From Cereibacter ovatus (lineage in GTDB: Bacteria; Pseudomonadota; Alphaproteobacteria; Rhodobacterales; Rhodobacteraceae): a stretch of DNA of 64,000 nt. Made by a program: the position numbers and the translations under genes. The notes under the pieces were generated by a model. The model saw only the letters and a program-made list of their open reading frames with translations. It did no database searches and was not told where the DNA came from. Positions 7,980 through 16,549 of this stretch are shown here, in pieces; position 1 is the stretch's first letter; the number at the start of each line of letters is the position of its first letter. The stretch lies in the NCBI RefSeq assembly GCF_900207575.1, contig NZ_OAOQ01000008.1, forward strand, positions 62,001 to 126,000, written 5' to 3'.

Positions 7980-9086
7980 TTACCGCGCCCGACGCCGTTC
8001 CGCGATCGCGCGATCAAAGGTCGCCTGATATACGGCGACGGCGGCTTTGGCCTCATAGTCGCGCGCCACGTCGAATGCGGCATCGACATAGCGCCGTCGC
8101 AGATCCTGTGACCCGAGGGTGGTTTTCATCGCCTCGGCGATGGCGCTGGCTGATGCGTCCTGCACCAGTCGCCCGGCCCGGCCGTCACGCAGCAGCCGCC
8201 TTGGGCCAAAGGGGCAATCCACGCTGACCACCGGGATGCCGCGGGCCATGGCCTCGATGATCGCATTGCCAAGCCCCTCGCGCCGCGAGGTGCAGACGAA
8301 CAGATCAGCCGTCCGATGCACCTTGTCCATGTCCGACGCATAGCCGGCAAGCCTGACGGCATCGCCCAGCCCAAGCCTGACGATCTGCGCTTCCAGCGCG
8401 GCGCGTTCGCTGCCCTCGCCGTGGAGTGTCAGCCGCGCATCGGGCAGATCCCGGTGCAGGGCCGCAAAGGCATCGATCAGCAGGTCGAACCGCTTTTCGG
8501 GGGCAAGGCGGCCCACGCTGACCACATGACGCGCAAGGTCGGGCACGGGCCGCATGGGCCCCACATGGTCCACGACCGGGTTGGGCAGCAACACGAATTC
8601 CGGGGCGGCCGCGCCAAGCATATCGGCCAGATCCGCGCCGATTTCCCCGATGGGCCCCCCGATCAGCGTGGCATGCGGAAAGGTCAGGCGGATCGCCATC
8701 CGACGAAGGCGGGCCAGCTTGGCCTCGGGTAGAAAGCTGGACGGGGGTGTGTGTTCCGTCACCAGCGTCGCAGGCGCCGTTCCCGCAAGCCGGGCGGCAG
8801 GAATGGAATACAGGCTGGCCGCATTGGTCATGGTGACGGCCAGCGCCACGCCTTCGTCAGCATAAAGCCGGGCAAGTTCAGGAATGCAGCGCGGTGGGCG
8901 CGGATGGCGCAGGGCCAGAACCGGCACATCGCCGGGCACGCGGGCAAGCAACTCGCCCTGACGGCGTTGCAGCACAAGGACAGGCGTGTGGCGGGTGCGG
9001 TCCATGCCGTCCAGCAGGCGCAGCACGACGCCTTCGGCCCCGCCGTGACCGAAATGGGGAAGAAAGAACGCAACTTTTTCAGGCAT
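7980..9086 (-). CDS. Family 4 glycosyltransferase
   Basis: 368-residue GT-B glycosyltransferase. The N-terminus has the GT4 hallmark FGHGGAE (acceptor side). The C-terminal half has VSVGRLAPEKRFDLLI, GEGSE and the EX7E region REGLGNAIIEAMARGIPVV that binds the nucleotide-sugar donor. It probably adds a sugar to the EPS repeat unit on the cytoplasmic face. Start chosen at ATG 9086, the usual position before the GGAE segment; an ATG at 9104 with GGGTGG upstream is an alternative. It reads in the same direction as the downstream orphan gene but is separated from it by 127 bp. Confidence 0.85.
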   Translation of the reverse strand: MPEKVAFFLPHFGHGGAEGVVLRLLDGMDRTRHTPVLVLQRRQGELLARVPGDVPVLALRHPRPPRCIPELARLYADEGVALAVTMTNAASLYSIPAARLAGTAPATLVTEHTPPSSFLPEAKLARLRRMAIRLTFPHATLIGGPIGEIGADLADMLGAAAPEFVLLPNPVVDHVGPMRPVPDLARHVVSVGRLAPEKRFDLLIDAFAALHRDLPDARLTLHGEGSERAALEAQIVRLGLGDAVRLAGYASDMDKVHRTADLFVCTSRREGLGNAIIEAMARGIPVVSVDCPFGPRRLLRDGRAGRLVQDASASAIAEAMKTTLGSQDLRRRYVDAAFDVARDYEAKAAVAVYQATFDRAIAERRRAR

Positions 9087-9239
9087 CGGCAAGATCCCGT
9101 GCATCATCCACCCATCCGCAGTATCAGAACCTGCCAACAGGTAAAGCGATGTCTACCGGGGATTGCGGCTTGGCGAAGGCCTGCCCGCGCAGGGAACAGA
9201 CCGACGCCCGCGCGATCAGCAAAATGCCGAAAGACAGAC

Positions 9240-9270
9240 GCCGGCCCGCCCCGTCGACGGGCGGGCCGGC
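9240..9270 (-). terminator. Intrinsic-type terminator after the first hydrolase gene
   Basis: Perfect 12-bp GC stem (GCCGGCCCGCCC / GGGCGGGCCGGC) around a 7-nt loop, 42 bp past the stop of the gene ending at 9312. On the minus strand it is followed by a T-enriched stretch. Confidence 0.65.
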
Positions 9271-9311
9271 GCCGGCATTCTGGTGGCCCACCGGGGCGGG
9301 CCACTGGGATG

Positions 9312-11279
9312 TCAGGCCAGTTGCAGGCCGAACAGGTCCACCTCGATCCCGCGCAGGGCAAAGGCGTCATAGGCCCCGGCGCCGATTTCAAGGCGATCAA
9401 AGGTCACGCCGGGATCGAACGAGACCGAACCCGATGCGAACGTCTCTTCGCCAGAGGCGACAAGAATCCCGTTGTGATAGGCCGAGAACACCGCCGTTTC
9501 GCCGTTGGCGGCATCCCATGCCGTCAGCGACAGCGACTGGAAGTCGCCCTTGGCCAGCAGCCTGTCGAACTCGATGATCAGACGCTCGTTGCCATCGATC
9601 TGCTGTGCGTCGGCCTTGCTTTCATTGCCAGAGATGACGCCAAAGCGCCCCGTCTTCCAGCACAGCGCCGCCGACGTCCCCGGCGCCGCGGCGCTAAGGG
9701 TAATATCAAGTTGATCGAGGCTGATCGAGGACACCTTCTTCTGCCCCGAATAGACGTTTGTTGCGACCACCTTGCCATCGACCGTCTGCGAAACCTCGGT
9801 CTGAAGCAGCGACCGCTTGGCAAATTCGATCCCCACCGATCCGGTCTGGACCGTGATATAGACCGGCTCGGGGATGGGTTCCTCGATCGGCGTCGGGGCC
9901 GGTTCGGGGGTGGGGGTCGGTTCCGGGATGGGCTCGGGAATGGGTTCGGGGGTGGGGGTCGGCTCGGGAGTGGGTTCGGGAATGGGCGTGGGAACCGGGT
10001 TCTGGTCCCCGCCGCCGACGAACCGTTCAAGCCATCCGTTGTCGGTCACGACAAAGTCGCTGTCGGCGGGCCGCTCTCCGGGGGACAGCAGGCGCATGCC
10101 GCCGGTGGACGGATCTTCCAGCACCCAGACGTCATTCGTCCCGAAAGCGCCGTAAAGGTCAGAGGCCGCGAAGGACGACCCCATCCCCATCAGCGCATCG
10201 CCGCCCGTGGGCGATGCGACGTGATAGATGCCTTCGGCCGCGGTCGTCACCTTCGCATCGTCGGTGAGGTAGATCGCCAGCAGCTTCTTGGCCCAGAGGC
10301 TGGGCTTGGGGTTGCCGTTTTCGTCCCGCAGCGCGATCAACTGGTTATAGTAGGTCGAGCCGGTGATGTAGTCCTGAAACCAGTAGACCGTTTCGGCCCC
10401 GGCCGCGATGGCGCCAAGATCCGACAGCGCCGACGTGGCGAAATAGTCAACCCCCGTGGGCGTCGTCGTGCCGTCATAGGTCGGCGCGCCGCTTTCGGTC
10501 ACGATCACCGGCCGGCCACCGCTGAGATCGGAAATCAATTCGATGCGCAGCGCATCCAGCGTCCGGTCCCCGTAAAGGTGGACGGCGGCCTGATCGTAGC
10601 GCGCCTGTTGCAGCGGGATCAGCAGCCGCTCTGCGATCAGCGCGTCGGCTTCGGCGCTGCGCAGTTCCTTGACCGTGTAGGTCATCGATGACGTGGCCGA
10701 GATCGGCTGCGACGGCTCGAAGGTGGCGCGATCAAGATTGACCTGCGCCATATCCGCGACAAGCGACGCCACACCCCCCATGACGAAGGTGGATTGCGGG
10801 TCTGCCGCCTTCACCGCGTCATAGGCCGTGTTCACATAGGTGACCAGCGCCTCCGAGGTCGAAGCCCAGCCGCCCGAGCGGTTGTTGATGCTGGAAAATT
10901 CGTTGGCAACCTGATAGTCATCCACCAACGAGCCATAGCGCGCCGCGGTGGCCCCGACGAATTCCGCCCACTCGGCCATGTCGTTTGGAAGCAGGTTCTT
11001 GGCGTCGTTGTCGCCCGGCGAGGTCGCCCAGACGGCATCCGAATAGAAGGTCAGCAGCGGCTTGATGCCGGCATCGGTCAGCGCCTTGATCCGGCTGTCC
11101 AGCCCGGCCCAGTTCCATGCATCGTCGCTGGCTTCGATCAGTTGCCACGAGACCCCCAGCCGCACGGCACCAAAGCCTGCGTCGGCCAGTGCAGCATAGG
11201 TCTTCGGGTCGCTGATCGGAAACGCCAACCCCAGCTTGTCACTCTGCGGCACGTCCAGTTCGTTCAGTTGAAGTTCCAT
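9312..11279 (-). CDS. PslG-like clan GH-A glycoside hydrolase with PEP-repeat linker and C-terminal domain
   Basis: 655 residues in three parts. Residues about 15-345 are a TIM-barrel hydrolase of the GH39/PslG kind, with acid/base N126-E127 in QVANEF and nucleophile E262 in VTESG. A low-complexity Pro-Glu-Thr linker runs over about 424-473. A beta-rich C-terminal domain of about 180 residues may bind carbohydrate. It has no N-terminal signal peptide, unlike its paralogue at 24094-25452, so export by a type I-like or other route is possible. In Psl biosynthesis the related PslG trims periplasmic polymer; a similar EPS-trimming or biofilm-matrix role is inferred. The start ATG has GGGG 8 bases upstream. 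Confidence 0.75.
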   Translation of the reverse strand: MELQLNELDVPQSDKLGLAFPISDPKTYAALADAGFGAVRLGVSWQLIEASDDAWNWAGLDSRIKALTDAGIKPLLTFYSDAVWATSPGDNDAKNLLPNDMAEWAEFVGATAARYGSLVDDYQVANEFSSINNRSGGWASTSEALVTYVNTAYDAVKAADPQSTFVMGGVASLVADMAQVNLDRATFEPSQPISATSSMTYTVKELRSAEADALIAERLLIPLQQARYDQAAVHLYGDRTLDALRIELISDLSGGRPVIVTESGAPTYDGTTTPTGVDYFATSALSDLGAIAAGAETVYWFQDYITGSTYYNQLIALRDENGNPKPSLWAKKLLAIYLTDDAKVTTAAEGIYHVASPTGGDALMGMGSSFAASDLYGAFGTNDVWVLEDPSTGGMRLLSPGERPADSDFVVTDNGWLERFVGGGDQNPVPTPIPEPTPEPTPTPEPIPEPIPEPTPTPEPAPTPIEEPIPEPVYITVQTGSVGIEFAKRSLLQTEVSQTVDGKVVATNVYSGQKKVSSISLDQLDITLSAAAPGTSAALCWKTGRFGVISGNESKADAQQIDGNERLIIEFDRLLAKGDFQSLSLTAWDAANGETAVFSAYHNGILVASGEETFASGSVSFDPGVTFDRLEIGAGAYDAFALRGIEVDLFGLQLA

Positions 11280-11622
11280 CTTTTAGCCCCACGCGAAAGA
11301 TTGTCAGGGGCTCAATCGGATCCAACTCGGTTTTTTTTTAGTGATCGGAATGAAAATTTTGCGATCCGGGCGCCGCATTTTTACCTTAATGCGTGCGAAG
11401 CGCGACGATCATCGCGGGAAAGTTGTTTCCCGCCATGGGGTTCAGGCGCGGGGCGTAAATCCGCTCTGGGTTGAAAAAATTCGTCCGGACCCCGCGCCTG
11501 CGGCGGGTCCGTGCTGTTTTGCGGGCGCGGGGGCCGTGGCGCGGGCGGTCACAGGCTGGCCGGCTGCGCCGCGTCCGCCCACGGCGGTGGGTCAGGCGCG
11601 CGGATCGCGCCTGCCGAAGCGG
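11280..11622. other. Intergenic region upstream of the hydrolase gene
   Basis: 343 bp without a convincing gene. The part next to the hydrolase start (11320-11400) is AT-rich with a run of nine T and probably carries its promoter. The remainder is GC-rich and featureless. Confidence 0.4.
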
Positions 11623-12690
11623 TCAGTAATCCTCGTCATGGTCGGCCCGGCAGAAGTGCATGTCCGCGGCAAGCCGAGGCAGATCCGCGCGCGCGTCGGG
11701 GTTCTCATGGCCCAGGTTCAGCGGCCGGGTCTGCTTGCGGCTGAAGAAGCCCGCGCGCCACGCGGCTGTGTCGATGGCCTTGGAGCAGCCATAGGCAATC
11801 TCGCCATAGGTGCAGCGCGCGCGCATGAACTCTGCGTCGGCGGCGGCAAGCAGCAGGCCGTAATCGCGGGCCGTGCCGGTGTAGGCGAAGATGTCCGTGA
11901 CGCGCCCCGCCGGCCCGGACCCTGTCGGGGCGATGGTGATCGCGACATATCCCGCCAGCTTCCGGTCGCGATACAGCGCAAGGCACCGCCCCGCCGGAAA
12001 GGGCGATTCGATATGGCGCCATTGCAGATGGGCCGACGTCCGAGAGATCGCACATTTGACCGAGGGTCGGGCCGCCTCCCATGCCGTGTCGAACTCGGGG
12101 CCAAAGGTTTCGATCGGCACGATCCGTTCGGTCTTTCGCTGTGACGGGCGCATGATGCCGATGATGGCCAGTGGCAGGCGGAACACCGCATCCAAAGGCC
12201 CGCCCAGCATCCGCGGAAGGCGCCCGCGCAGGGCCAGGATGCTGCCGGGGCGGTAAAGCTTGCGGCACAGCGTCCGCGGCGGGCTTTCGGCCGCGCCAAG
12301 CCTGACCCAGACCGCGCTAAGCCGGTCGCTGCTGGCAAGGCCCACCGTGATCCCGCCATGGCCCAGGTTGAAACAGGTCTTCAGCGTCACCATCCCGGCC
12401 CCGCGATCATTGGGCCGGATGTTGTTCCCGATCGGCAGCACGGCGGGCGTTGGCACGCCATCCAGCGTGACTTCTGTCGGCAGCAGGAAGACGCCGCCGA
12501 CAAGGCGGCCTGCGCGCTCGATGGTCAGAACGCGTGCGGGGTTGGTCTCGGTGCGAAAGGGCGCCTTGAACAACCAGTCCCAGGCGCGGCGCTTTCGTTC
12601 AACCGCCTCTTGGGAAAAGGTCTCGGACATCACCGCAAGAAATTCGTCCCGAACGTCCGCGCCCCTGAAAACAGCTTTGATTTCACTCAA
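11623..12690 (-). CDS. GNAT-like N-acyltransferase domain protein of the EPS locus
   Basis: 355 residues. The N-terminal half has GNAT-type features: acceptor-side sequence, then a beta-strand pattern around RAGRLVGGVFLLP and the acetyl-CoA loop-like NIRPNDRGAGMVTLK. The C-terminal half repeats a weaker GNAT-like strand pattern (CLALYRDRKLAGYVAI), so it may be a double-domain FemAB/GNAT-type enzyme. Acylation of an amino sugar in the polymer is plausible from its place among EPS genes; the substrate is unknown. It has no signal peptide, so it should be cytoplasmic. Confidence 0.6.
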   Translation of the reverse strand: MSEIKAVFRGADVRDEFLAVMSETFSQEAVERKRRAWDWLFKAPFRTETNPARVLTIERAGRLVGGVFLLPTEVTLDGVPTPAVLPIGNNIRPNDRGAGMVTLKTCFNLGHGGITVGLASSDRLSAVWVRLGAAESPPRTLCRKLYRPGSILALRGRLPRMLGGPLDAVFRLPLAIIGIMRPSQRKTERIVPIETFGPEFDTAWEAARPSVKCAISRTSAHLQWRHIESPFPAGRCLALYRDRKLAGYVAITIAPTGSGPAGRVTDIFAYTGTARDYGLLLAAADAEFMRARCTYGEIAYGCSKAIDTAAWRAGFFSRKQTRPLNLGHENPDARADLPRLAADMHFCRADHDEDY

Positions 12691-13083
12691 TTCCGACTAC
12701 TCCATCAACAAACAAAGACCTTGGACGAACGGCCGGCCGCACGTTCGCAAAAGCCTTGCCGGGTCTTGGCGCGGGCCTGTCAGGGCAATGTCTTGCCTGT
12801 GGCACCGGCCTTGGCCCGGCAGCGCGTCAAAATTCGCGCCTGCGTTTGATTAGGGAATGCCGCCCCCCCCGCCGTCAAGGTGTAGCTTGCGCCCGGCCCA
12901 CCGCAAAAGCGCCCACTGCCGGGGCGCATCGTCGCTGTCCCACCGCTTTGTGGCGCAAGCCAAGCGCGCAAGCCCGGCTTTGCCGGGCGTCGGGATCTTG
13001 CCGCGGGGGGCGCGCGCACCATCGGCCCTGCGCATCGATCGGGCGGAGTGTGTGTCGCGAAAGCCTGCCCCGGGGGCGGGCGG
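12691..13083. other. Intergenic region upstream of the GNAT gene
   Basis: About 390 bp without a convincing gene. The 60 bases next to the GNAT start are AT-richer and probably hold its promoter. A 7-bp perfect hairpin with TTT loop (GCCCGGC / GCCGGGC, 12972-12988) sits downstream of the small membrane-protein gene and could end its transcript. Confidence 0.35.
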
Positions 13084-13470
13084 TCACGGATCGGGGCCTT
13101 TGGTCACTTTCTTCGGGCGTTCGACATCGCCCCGATGGTCCGCATCGCATGGATGTTGAATTGGAACGACATCGGCAGGCTTGCCTGCCCCGGCGTCCAT
13201 CGGGCCTTGGCCACCGCGCCGCCGCCGGTTCTTTGGGCGCCAGACCCCGCTTAGGTGAAGCAGGCCCCCGACCGCCAGCGCCGCCGCCGCGCCGCCGATC
13301 CAGAAGGCAAGCAACCCCAGCCAAGGATTGCCAGAGATCGCAAGAAGGACTCCACCCCCTGCGCCGATGCCGTATCCAGCCAGAAGAAGTGTGCCCAACC
13401 GTTCCACATCACACAACCTAGACACGATGCGCCGTCCCGCAAGGGCGAATGTCGCGCCTCGACAGGCCAT
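13084..13470 (-). CDS. Small hypothetical membrane protein
   Basis: 128 residues at most. Two hydrophobic helices are clear (about residues 25-45 and 49-71, Gly/Ala/Leu-rich), followed by a basic, then hydrophilic tail. The first about 15 residues may not be translated: a GTG at 13425 with GGGACGG upstream is an alternative start. No family recognised. It sits alone between the GNAT gene and the divergent sugar-transferase operon. Coding status rests on the two coherent membrane segments and is moderate. Confidence 0.45.
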   Translation of the reverse strand: MACRGATFALAGRRIVSRLCDVERLGTLLLAGYGIGAGGGVLLAISGNPWLGLLAFWIGGAAAALAVGGLLHLSGVWRPKNRRRRGGQGPMDAGAGKPADVVPIQHPCDADHRGDVERPKKVTKGPDP

Positions 13471-13947
13471 GGACCCCGCGCGGCGGAAAGGTGCCGGCGA
13501 TCGGGCGGGGGCGTGGCAGGTTGTCGCAATCCGGCGTGCCGCGGGCCTAAGCGCGCGGAAATGCGGCCTGACCCTTTTGTCCGCTGGACGCTAACCGCCT
13601 TTGAAGTTTTGACTTTCCTGTTGGGATCGGGCTGGCGGGCCACCGCTGACGCGCCAAGGCGCCGGTGTTAGATTAATGCTGCACGCATCATTTTTCTGTT
13701 AATGGTTCGTGATAATCAGTAAACGTGAATTCGAATTGGAATGGCTTGGAATATGTGAGTCGTCACCTGTTCGCAATCGGTCTTGGCTGCCCGCTGCAAT
13801 CCCGTTTCTGTCGCAGCCCGCAGTTCTGATGACGTCGCGCCATCCGTCCGCCTTGCAGTTTCAAGGCGGCGTTCGTGCGAAAGGCCGGTGCGCGGTAGAC
13901 AAAACCGCCCGTTTTTTGGGCTGTCTTTATAATTGTAGGGCGTATTG
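13471..13947. other. AT-rich promoter region of the sugar-transferase operon
   Basis: 477 bp without a convincing gene. From 13665 to 13745 the sequence is strikingly AT-rich for this replicon (ATTAATG, TTTTTCTGTTAATGG, GATAATCAGTAAACG). TATAAT occurs at 13928-13933 but sits too close to the start codon at 13948 to serve with the GTAGGG ribosome-binding site. The promoter and any regulator sites are probably in the AT-rich part. Confidence 0.45.
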
Positions 13948-14952
13948 ATGAAGCTACGTTCCAAAAGGCAAATCGGGTTTCGTCCGGCCAGTGAAAAGTG
14001 GTATCGAGTTTACAATTTCACCAAAGCGGCGGTGCTGATCCTGATCATCCTACCTCTTTTGGTGATGATCTCGGGCGTGCTGCTGGCCACTCAGGGCCGC
14101 GAGATCTTTTACAGGGGTCCGCGGCTTGGCAAGGATCAGAAGGTTTTCCACATCATCAAGTTCCGGACGCTGTGCACATCGCGCGCCCGCGAGTTGACGC
14201 GCGACCGCACCCTTCCGGTCGATTCCAGGATCGAAACCCCGCTGGGGGGATTGCTGCGCGAAACCCGTCTGGACGAGCTGCCGCAGCTGTTCAACATCCT
14301 GAAGGGTGACATGAACTTCTGCGGGCCGCGCCCGGTGCGCGCCGAGATCGCCCAAATCGAACGCGAGCGTATCCCCGATTACGATCTGCGCTTTGCCGTG
14401 AAGCCGGGGCTGATCGGTCCCACACAGGCCTATTTCGGCCACGGCGCCAGCAAGCGCCTTCGTGCGCGGATGAACAACCGGCTTGTCACAAGGCCGGTCT
14501 CGATCAGCGCCGAACTTCTGCTTCATGTGCAGATCTTCATGTCGATCATGGAAAAGCTTGGCCGGAAGATCGGCGGCCGAATGTTCCGGCCGATCCGCAG
14601 CGCCAGCCCCGTGCGTCGGCGCGATATCTGGCTGGCAACCGACAGCGGCCAGCGGATTTCGACGGTCGAGTCCATCGGGCTGCGGCGTATCACGGCCCCC
14701 AACCTGCCGGGTGTCGCGGCGGGCGAACGCGCGGTGCTGTATATACGGCTGCGGTCGGGTGGCCTGCGCAAGGCGCGGATCATCCTGTCCGAACCCGAGA
14801 AGCGGGGCGTCTTCAACTATACCGCCGAAACCGCATTCGGAGAGTTCGTGATTGAACGCTATGCCCTTGGGCTGGTCGTGGTTCCGCCGCAGCTTGGCCG
14901 TGTCCGGGCCATGGATCACGCCGCGAATGGGCCGAAGCAGGCATACGTCTGA
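13948..14952 (+). CDS. Undecaprenyl-phosphate sugar phosphotransferase (EPS priming enzyme) with C-terminal extension
   Basis: 334 residues. One N-terminal membrane helix (about 25-48) precedes the bacterial sugar-transferase core: KFRTL, LGGLLRETRLDELPQLFNIL and GDMNFCGPRPV are the family signatures. It transfers a sugar-1-phosphate to undecaprenyl phosphate, starting each EPS repeat unit. The core ends near residue 215; about 115 further residues form a beta-rich extension not usual in this family. ATG 13948 has GTAGGG 7 bases upstream; a TTG three bases earlier is less likely. First gene of a two-gene operon with the flippase, 7 bp apart. Confidence 0.85.
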   Translation: MKLRSKRQIGFRPASEKWYRVYNFTKAAVLILIILPLLVMISGVLLATQGREIFYRGPRLGKDQKVFHIIKFRTLCTSRARELTRDRTLPVDSRIETPLGGLLRETRLDELPQLFNILKGDMNFCGPRPVRAEIAQIERERIPDYDLRFAVKPGLIGPTQAYFGHGASKRLRARMNNRLVTRPVSISAELLLHVQIFMSIMEKLGRKIGGRMFRPIRSASPVRRRDIWLATDSGQRISTVESIGLRRITAPNLPGVAAGERAVLYIRLRSGGLRKARIILSEPEKRGVFNYTAETAFGEFVIERYALGLVVVPPQLGRVRAMDHAANGPKQAYV

Positions 14953-14959
14953 AGGTTAG

Positions 14960-16546
14960 ATGGGCACGTTCAATCGATCCCCGGCGGCTTCCGGCGATAC
15001 ACCGCGCAATCAGCACCGACGCATATCGCTTGTCGCCGCAGGAAGTTCGCAGTTTGCCGGGCAGGCGCTGGGGATACTGATCGCGATCCTTGTGTCGCAT
15101 CTGATCGCGCGACGCATGGGCGCAGGCCCGGATGCCGATGCCTTCCTGCTGGGCCGCCGGCTGGTCACAAGCCTGACCGAAGCCCTGAGTCAGGTGGTCG
15201 TCGTGGTGTTCATCCCGCTGATCGCGGCGCGGGCCGCGGCGGGGGACAGCCTCTTGCGCATCTTGGGGCATTCCGGCGGCGCGGCACTGGCACTGGGAAC
15301 GGTGCTTGCCATCGCATTCGCGCTTGCCGCACCGGCGATCGTCGGATCGCTGGCCCCGGACTTTGATCCGGCAACCGCGGCGCTGGCCGCGCAGGTGGTG
15401 GTGATCCTGTCGCTGTCGTTGCCTGCAACGGTGGCTGCCATCGCCTTTTCGGCCTACTGCAATGTCAGGGGCCGGTTTGGCGCCCCGGCCGCGATCCGGC
15501 AGTTGCCGCGGGCGGCAACGGCCTTTGCGCTGCTGTTCGGGGGGGGGATTCTGGCGCTGCAAGCCTCGGCCGCCTACACGATCACCTTTTTTGCGGTGGC
15601 GGCGCTGACGCTGATCCTTGCGCTTGGTCTGGGTGCCTCGCCTGCCACCGGCACGGCGTCCGGCCCCGGTTCGACCGCAATCGGCCGGCGCGGTTCCGCG
15701 GCGATCCTGCTGACGTTCGGGGCGCTTGCCTGCATCTGGCTGGAAACCGCCTTTGCCGCCGGGCAGGGGGCGGGCGGTGTGGCGATGCTGGATTTCAGCC
15801 AGCGTCTTGGCGCGCTTTGCGGCAATACGCTGGCGATGGCGCTGGGGCTGGTGGCGTTTGCCGATCTGTCGTGGCGGGCGGCCTCGGGTGAGGCGGCCGA
15901 TCTTGGCCGGCGCTTCCGCCATGCGACGGTGGCCGGGGGTGCCTTGCTTTTGCCTGTCCAGCTTGGTGTCTTTATCAACGCAGGCCCCGTGGTCGATGTG
16001 GTGATCGCCCATGGCGAGGCCGGCACGGATGCCGCCGCCCGCATCACAGAGCTTGTGCGCTGGATGGCCCTTGCGCCGTTCGGGGCGCTGGTGACGCGGA
16101 TGATGCTGGTCCGGCTTCTGGCGCAGGACGATCTGCCCATCGTTCGGCTGGTCGGGGGGGCGATGGCGCTGGATTTCCTGTCGCGGCTGGGGCTTTTTGC
16201 GGTTCTGACCCCGATGTTCGGCCTTGTGGGCGTTCCGGTGGCGCTGGCTGTCGCGCCTGCGGTGCCGGTCGTGTTCCTTGCCGTCGTGCTGCGGGGCAGT
16301 GGCGTCTTCGCCGGCGGTGGCGCGTTCCGCGCGGCCCGGCCGGTTCTGGCCGCCTCGGCGCTTGGCTGCGGCGGCATCCTTGCCGGGGCGGCCGCCGGGC
16401 CGGGGCTTGCCCAGCTTCTGCGGCCGCTGATCGAGGAACCGGGCAAGCTGGAAAGCCTTTGCCAGCTTGCGGCCTCGGGGGGGCTGGGGATTGTTGCGCT
16501 GGGGGCGGGGATCAAAGTGTTCGGTGTGAAACTGCGCCCGCGCTAG
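14960..16546 (+). CDS. MurJ/MviN-type lipid flippase of the EPS locus (Wzx role)
   Basis: 528 residues, almost entirely hydrophobic with about 14 predicted membrane helices of the MOP superfamily. The early MGAGPDADAFLLGRRL and following helix pattern resemble MurJ/MviN proteins rather than classical Wzx. By context it should flip the lipid-linked repeat unit across the inner membrane. The start at 14960 has GAAGG just upstream. Its stop faces that of the sulfotransferase gene 3 bp away. A second MurJ for peptidoglycan would be expected on the chromosome. Confidence 0.75.
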   Translation: MGTFNRSPAASGDTPRNQHRRISLVAAGSSQFAGQALGILIAILVSHLIARRMGAGPDADAFLLGRRLVTSLTEALSQVVVVVFIPLIAARAAAGDSLLRILGHSGGAALALGTVLAIAFALAAPAIVGSLAPDFDPATAALAAQVVVILSLSLPATVAAIAFSAYCNVRGRFGAPAAIRQLPRAATAFALLFGGGILALQASAAYTITFFAVAALTLILALGLGASPATGTASGPGSTAIGRRGSAAILLTFGALACIWLETAFAAGQGAGGVAMLDFSQRLGALCGNTLAMALGLVAFADLSWRAASGEAADLGRRFRHATVAGGALLLPVQLGVFINAGPVVDVVIAHGEAGTDAAARITELVRWMALAPFGALVTRMMLVRLLAQDDLPIVRLVGGAMALDFLSRLGLFAVLTPMFGLVGVPVALAVAPAVPVVFLAVVLRGSGVFAGGGAFRAARPVLAASALGCGGILAGAAAGPGLAQLLRPLIEEPGKLESLCQLAASGGLGIVALGAGIKVFGVKLRPR

Positions 16547-16549
16547 CGA

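Noticed and set aside
6107-8227. A 706-codon plus-strand open frame opposite the orphan effector-like gene
   Set aside because: GC-rich mirror frame; translation looks like low-complexity Arg/Gly/His sequence, while the minus-strand reading has a strong ribosome-binding site and coherent sequence.
12756-13421. 221-codon plus-strand open frame in the EPS-locus gap
   Set aside because: Arg/Ala/Pro-rich translation without a start signal; it is antisense to a small frame with membrane helices.
13928-13933. TATAAT box just before the sugar-transferase gene
   Set aside because: It is 15 bp from the start codon, leaving no room for the GTAGGG ribosome-binding site in the transcript, and no -35 element fits upstream.
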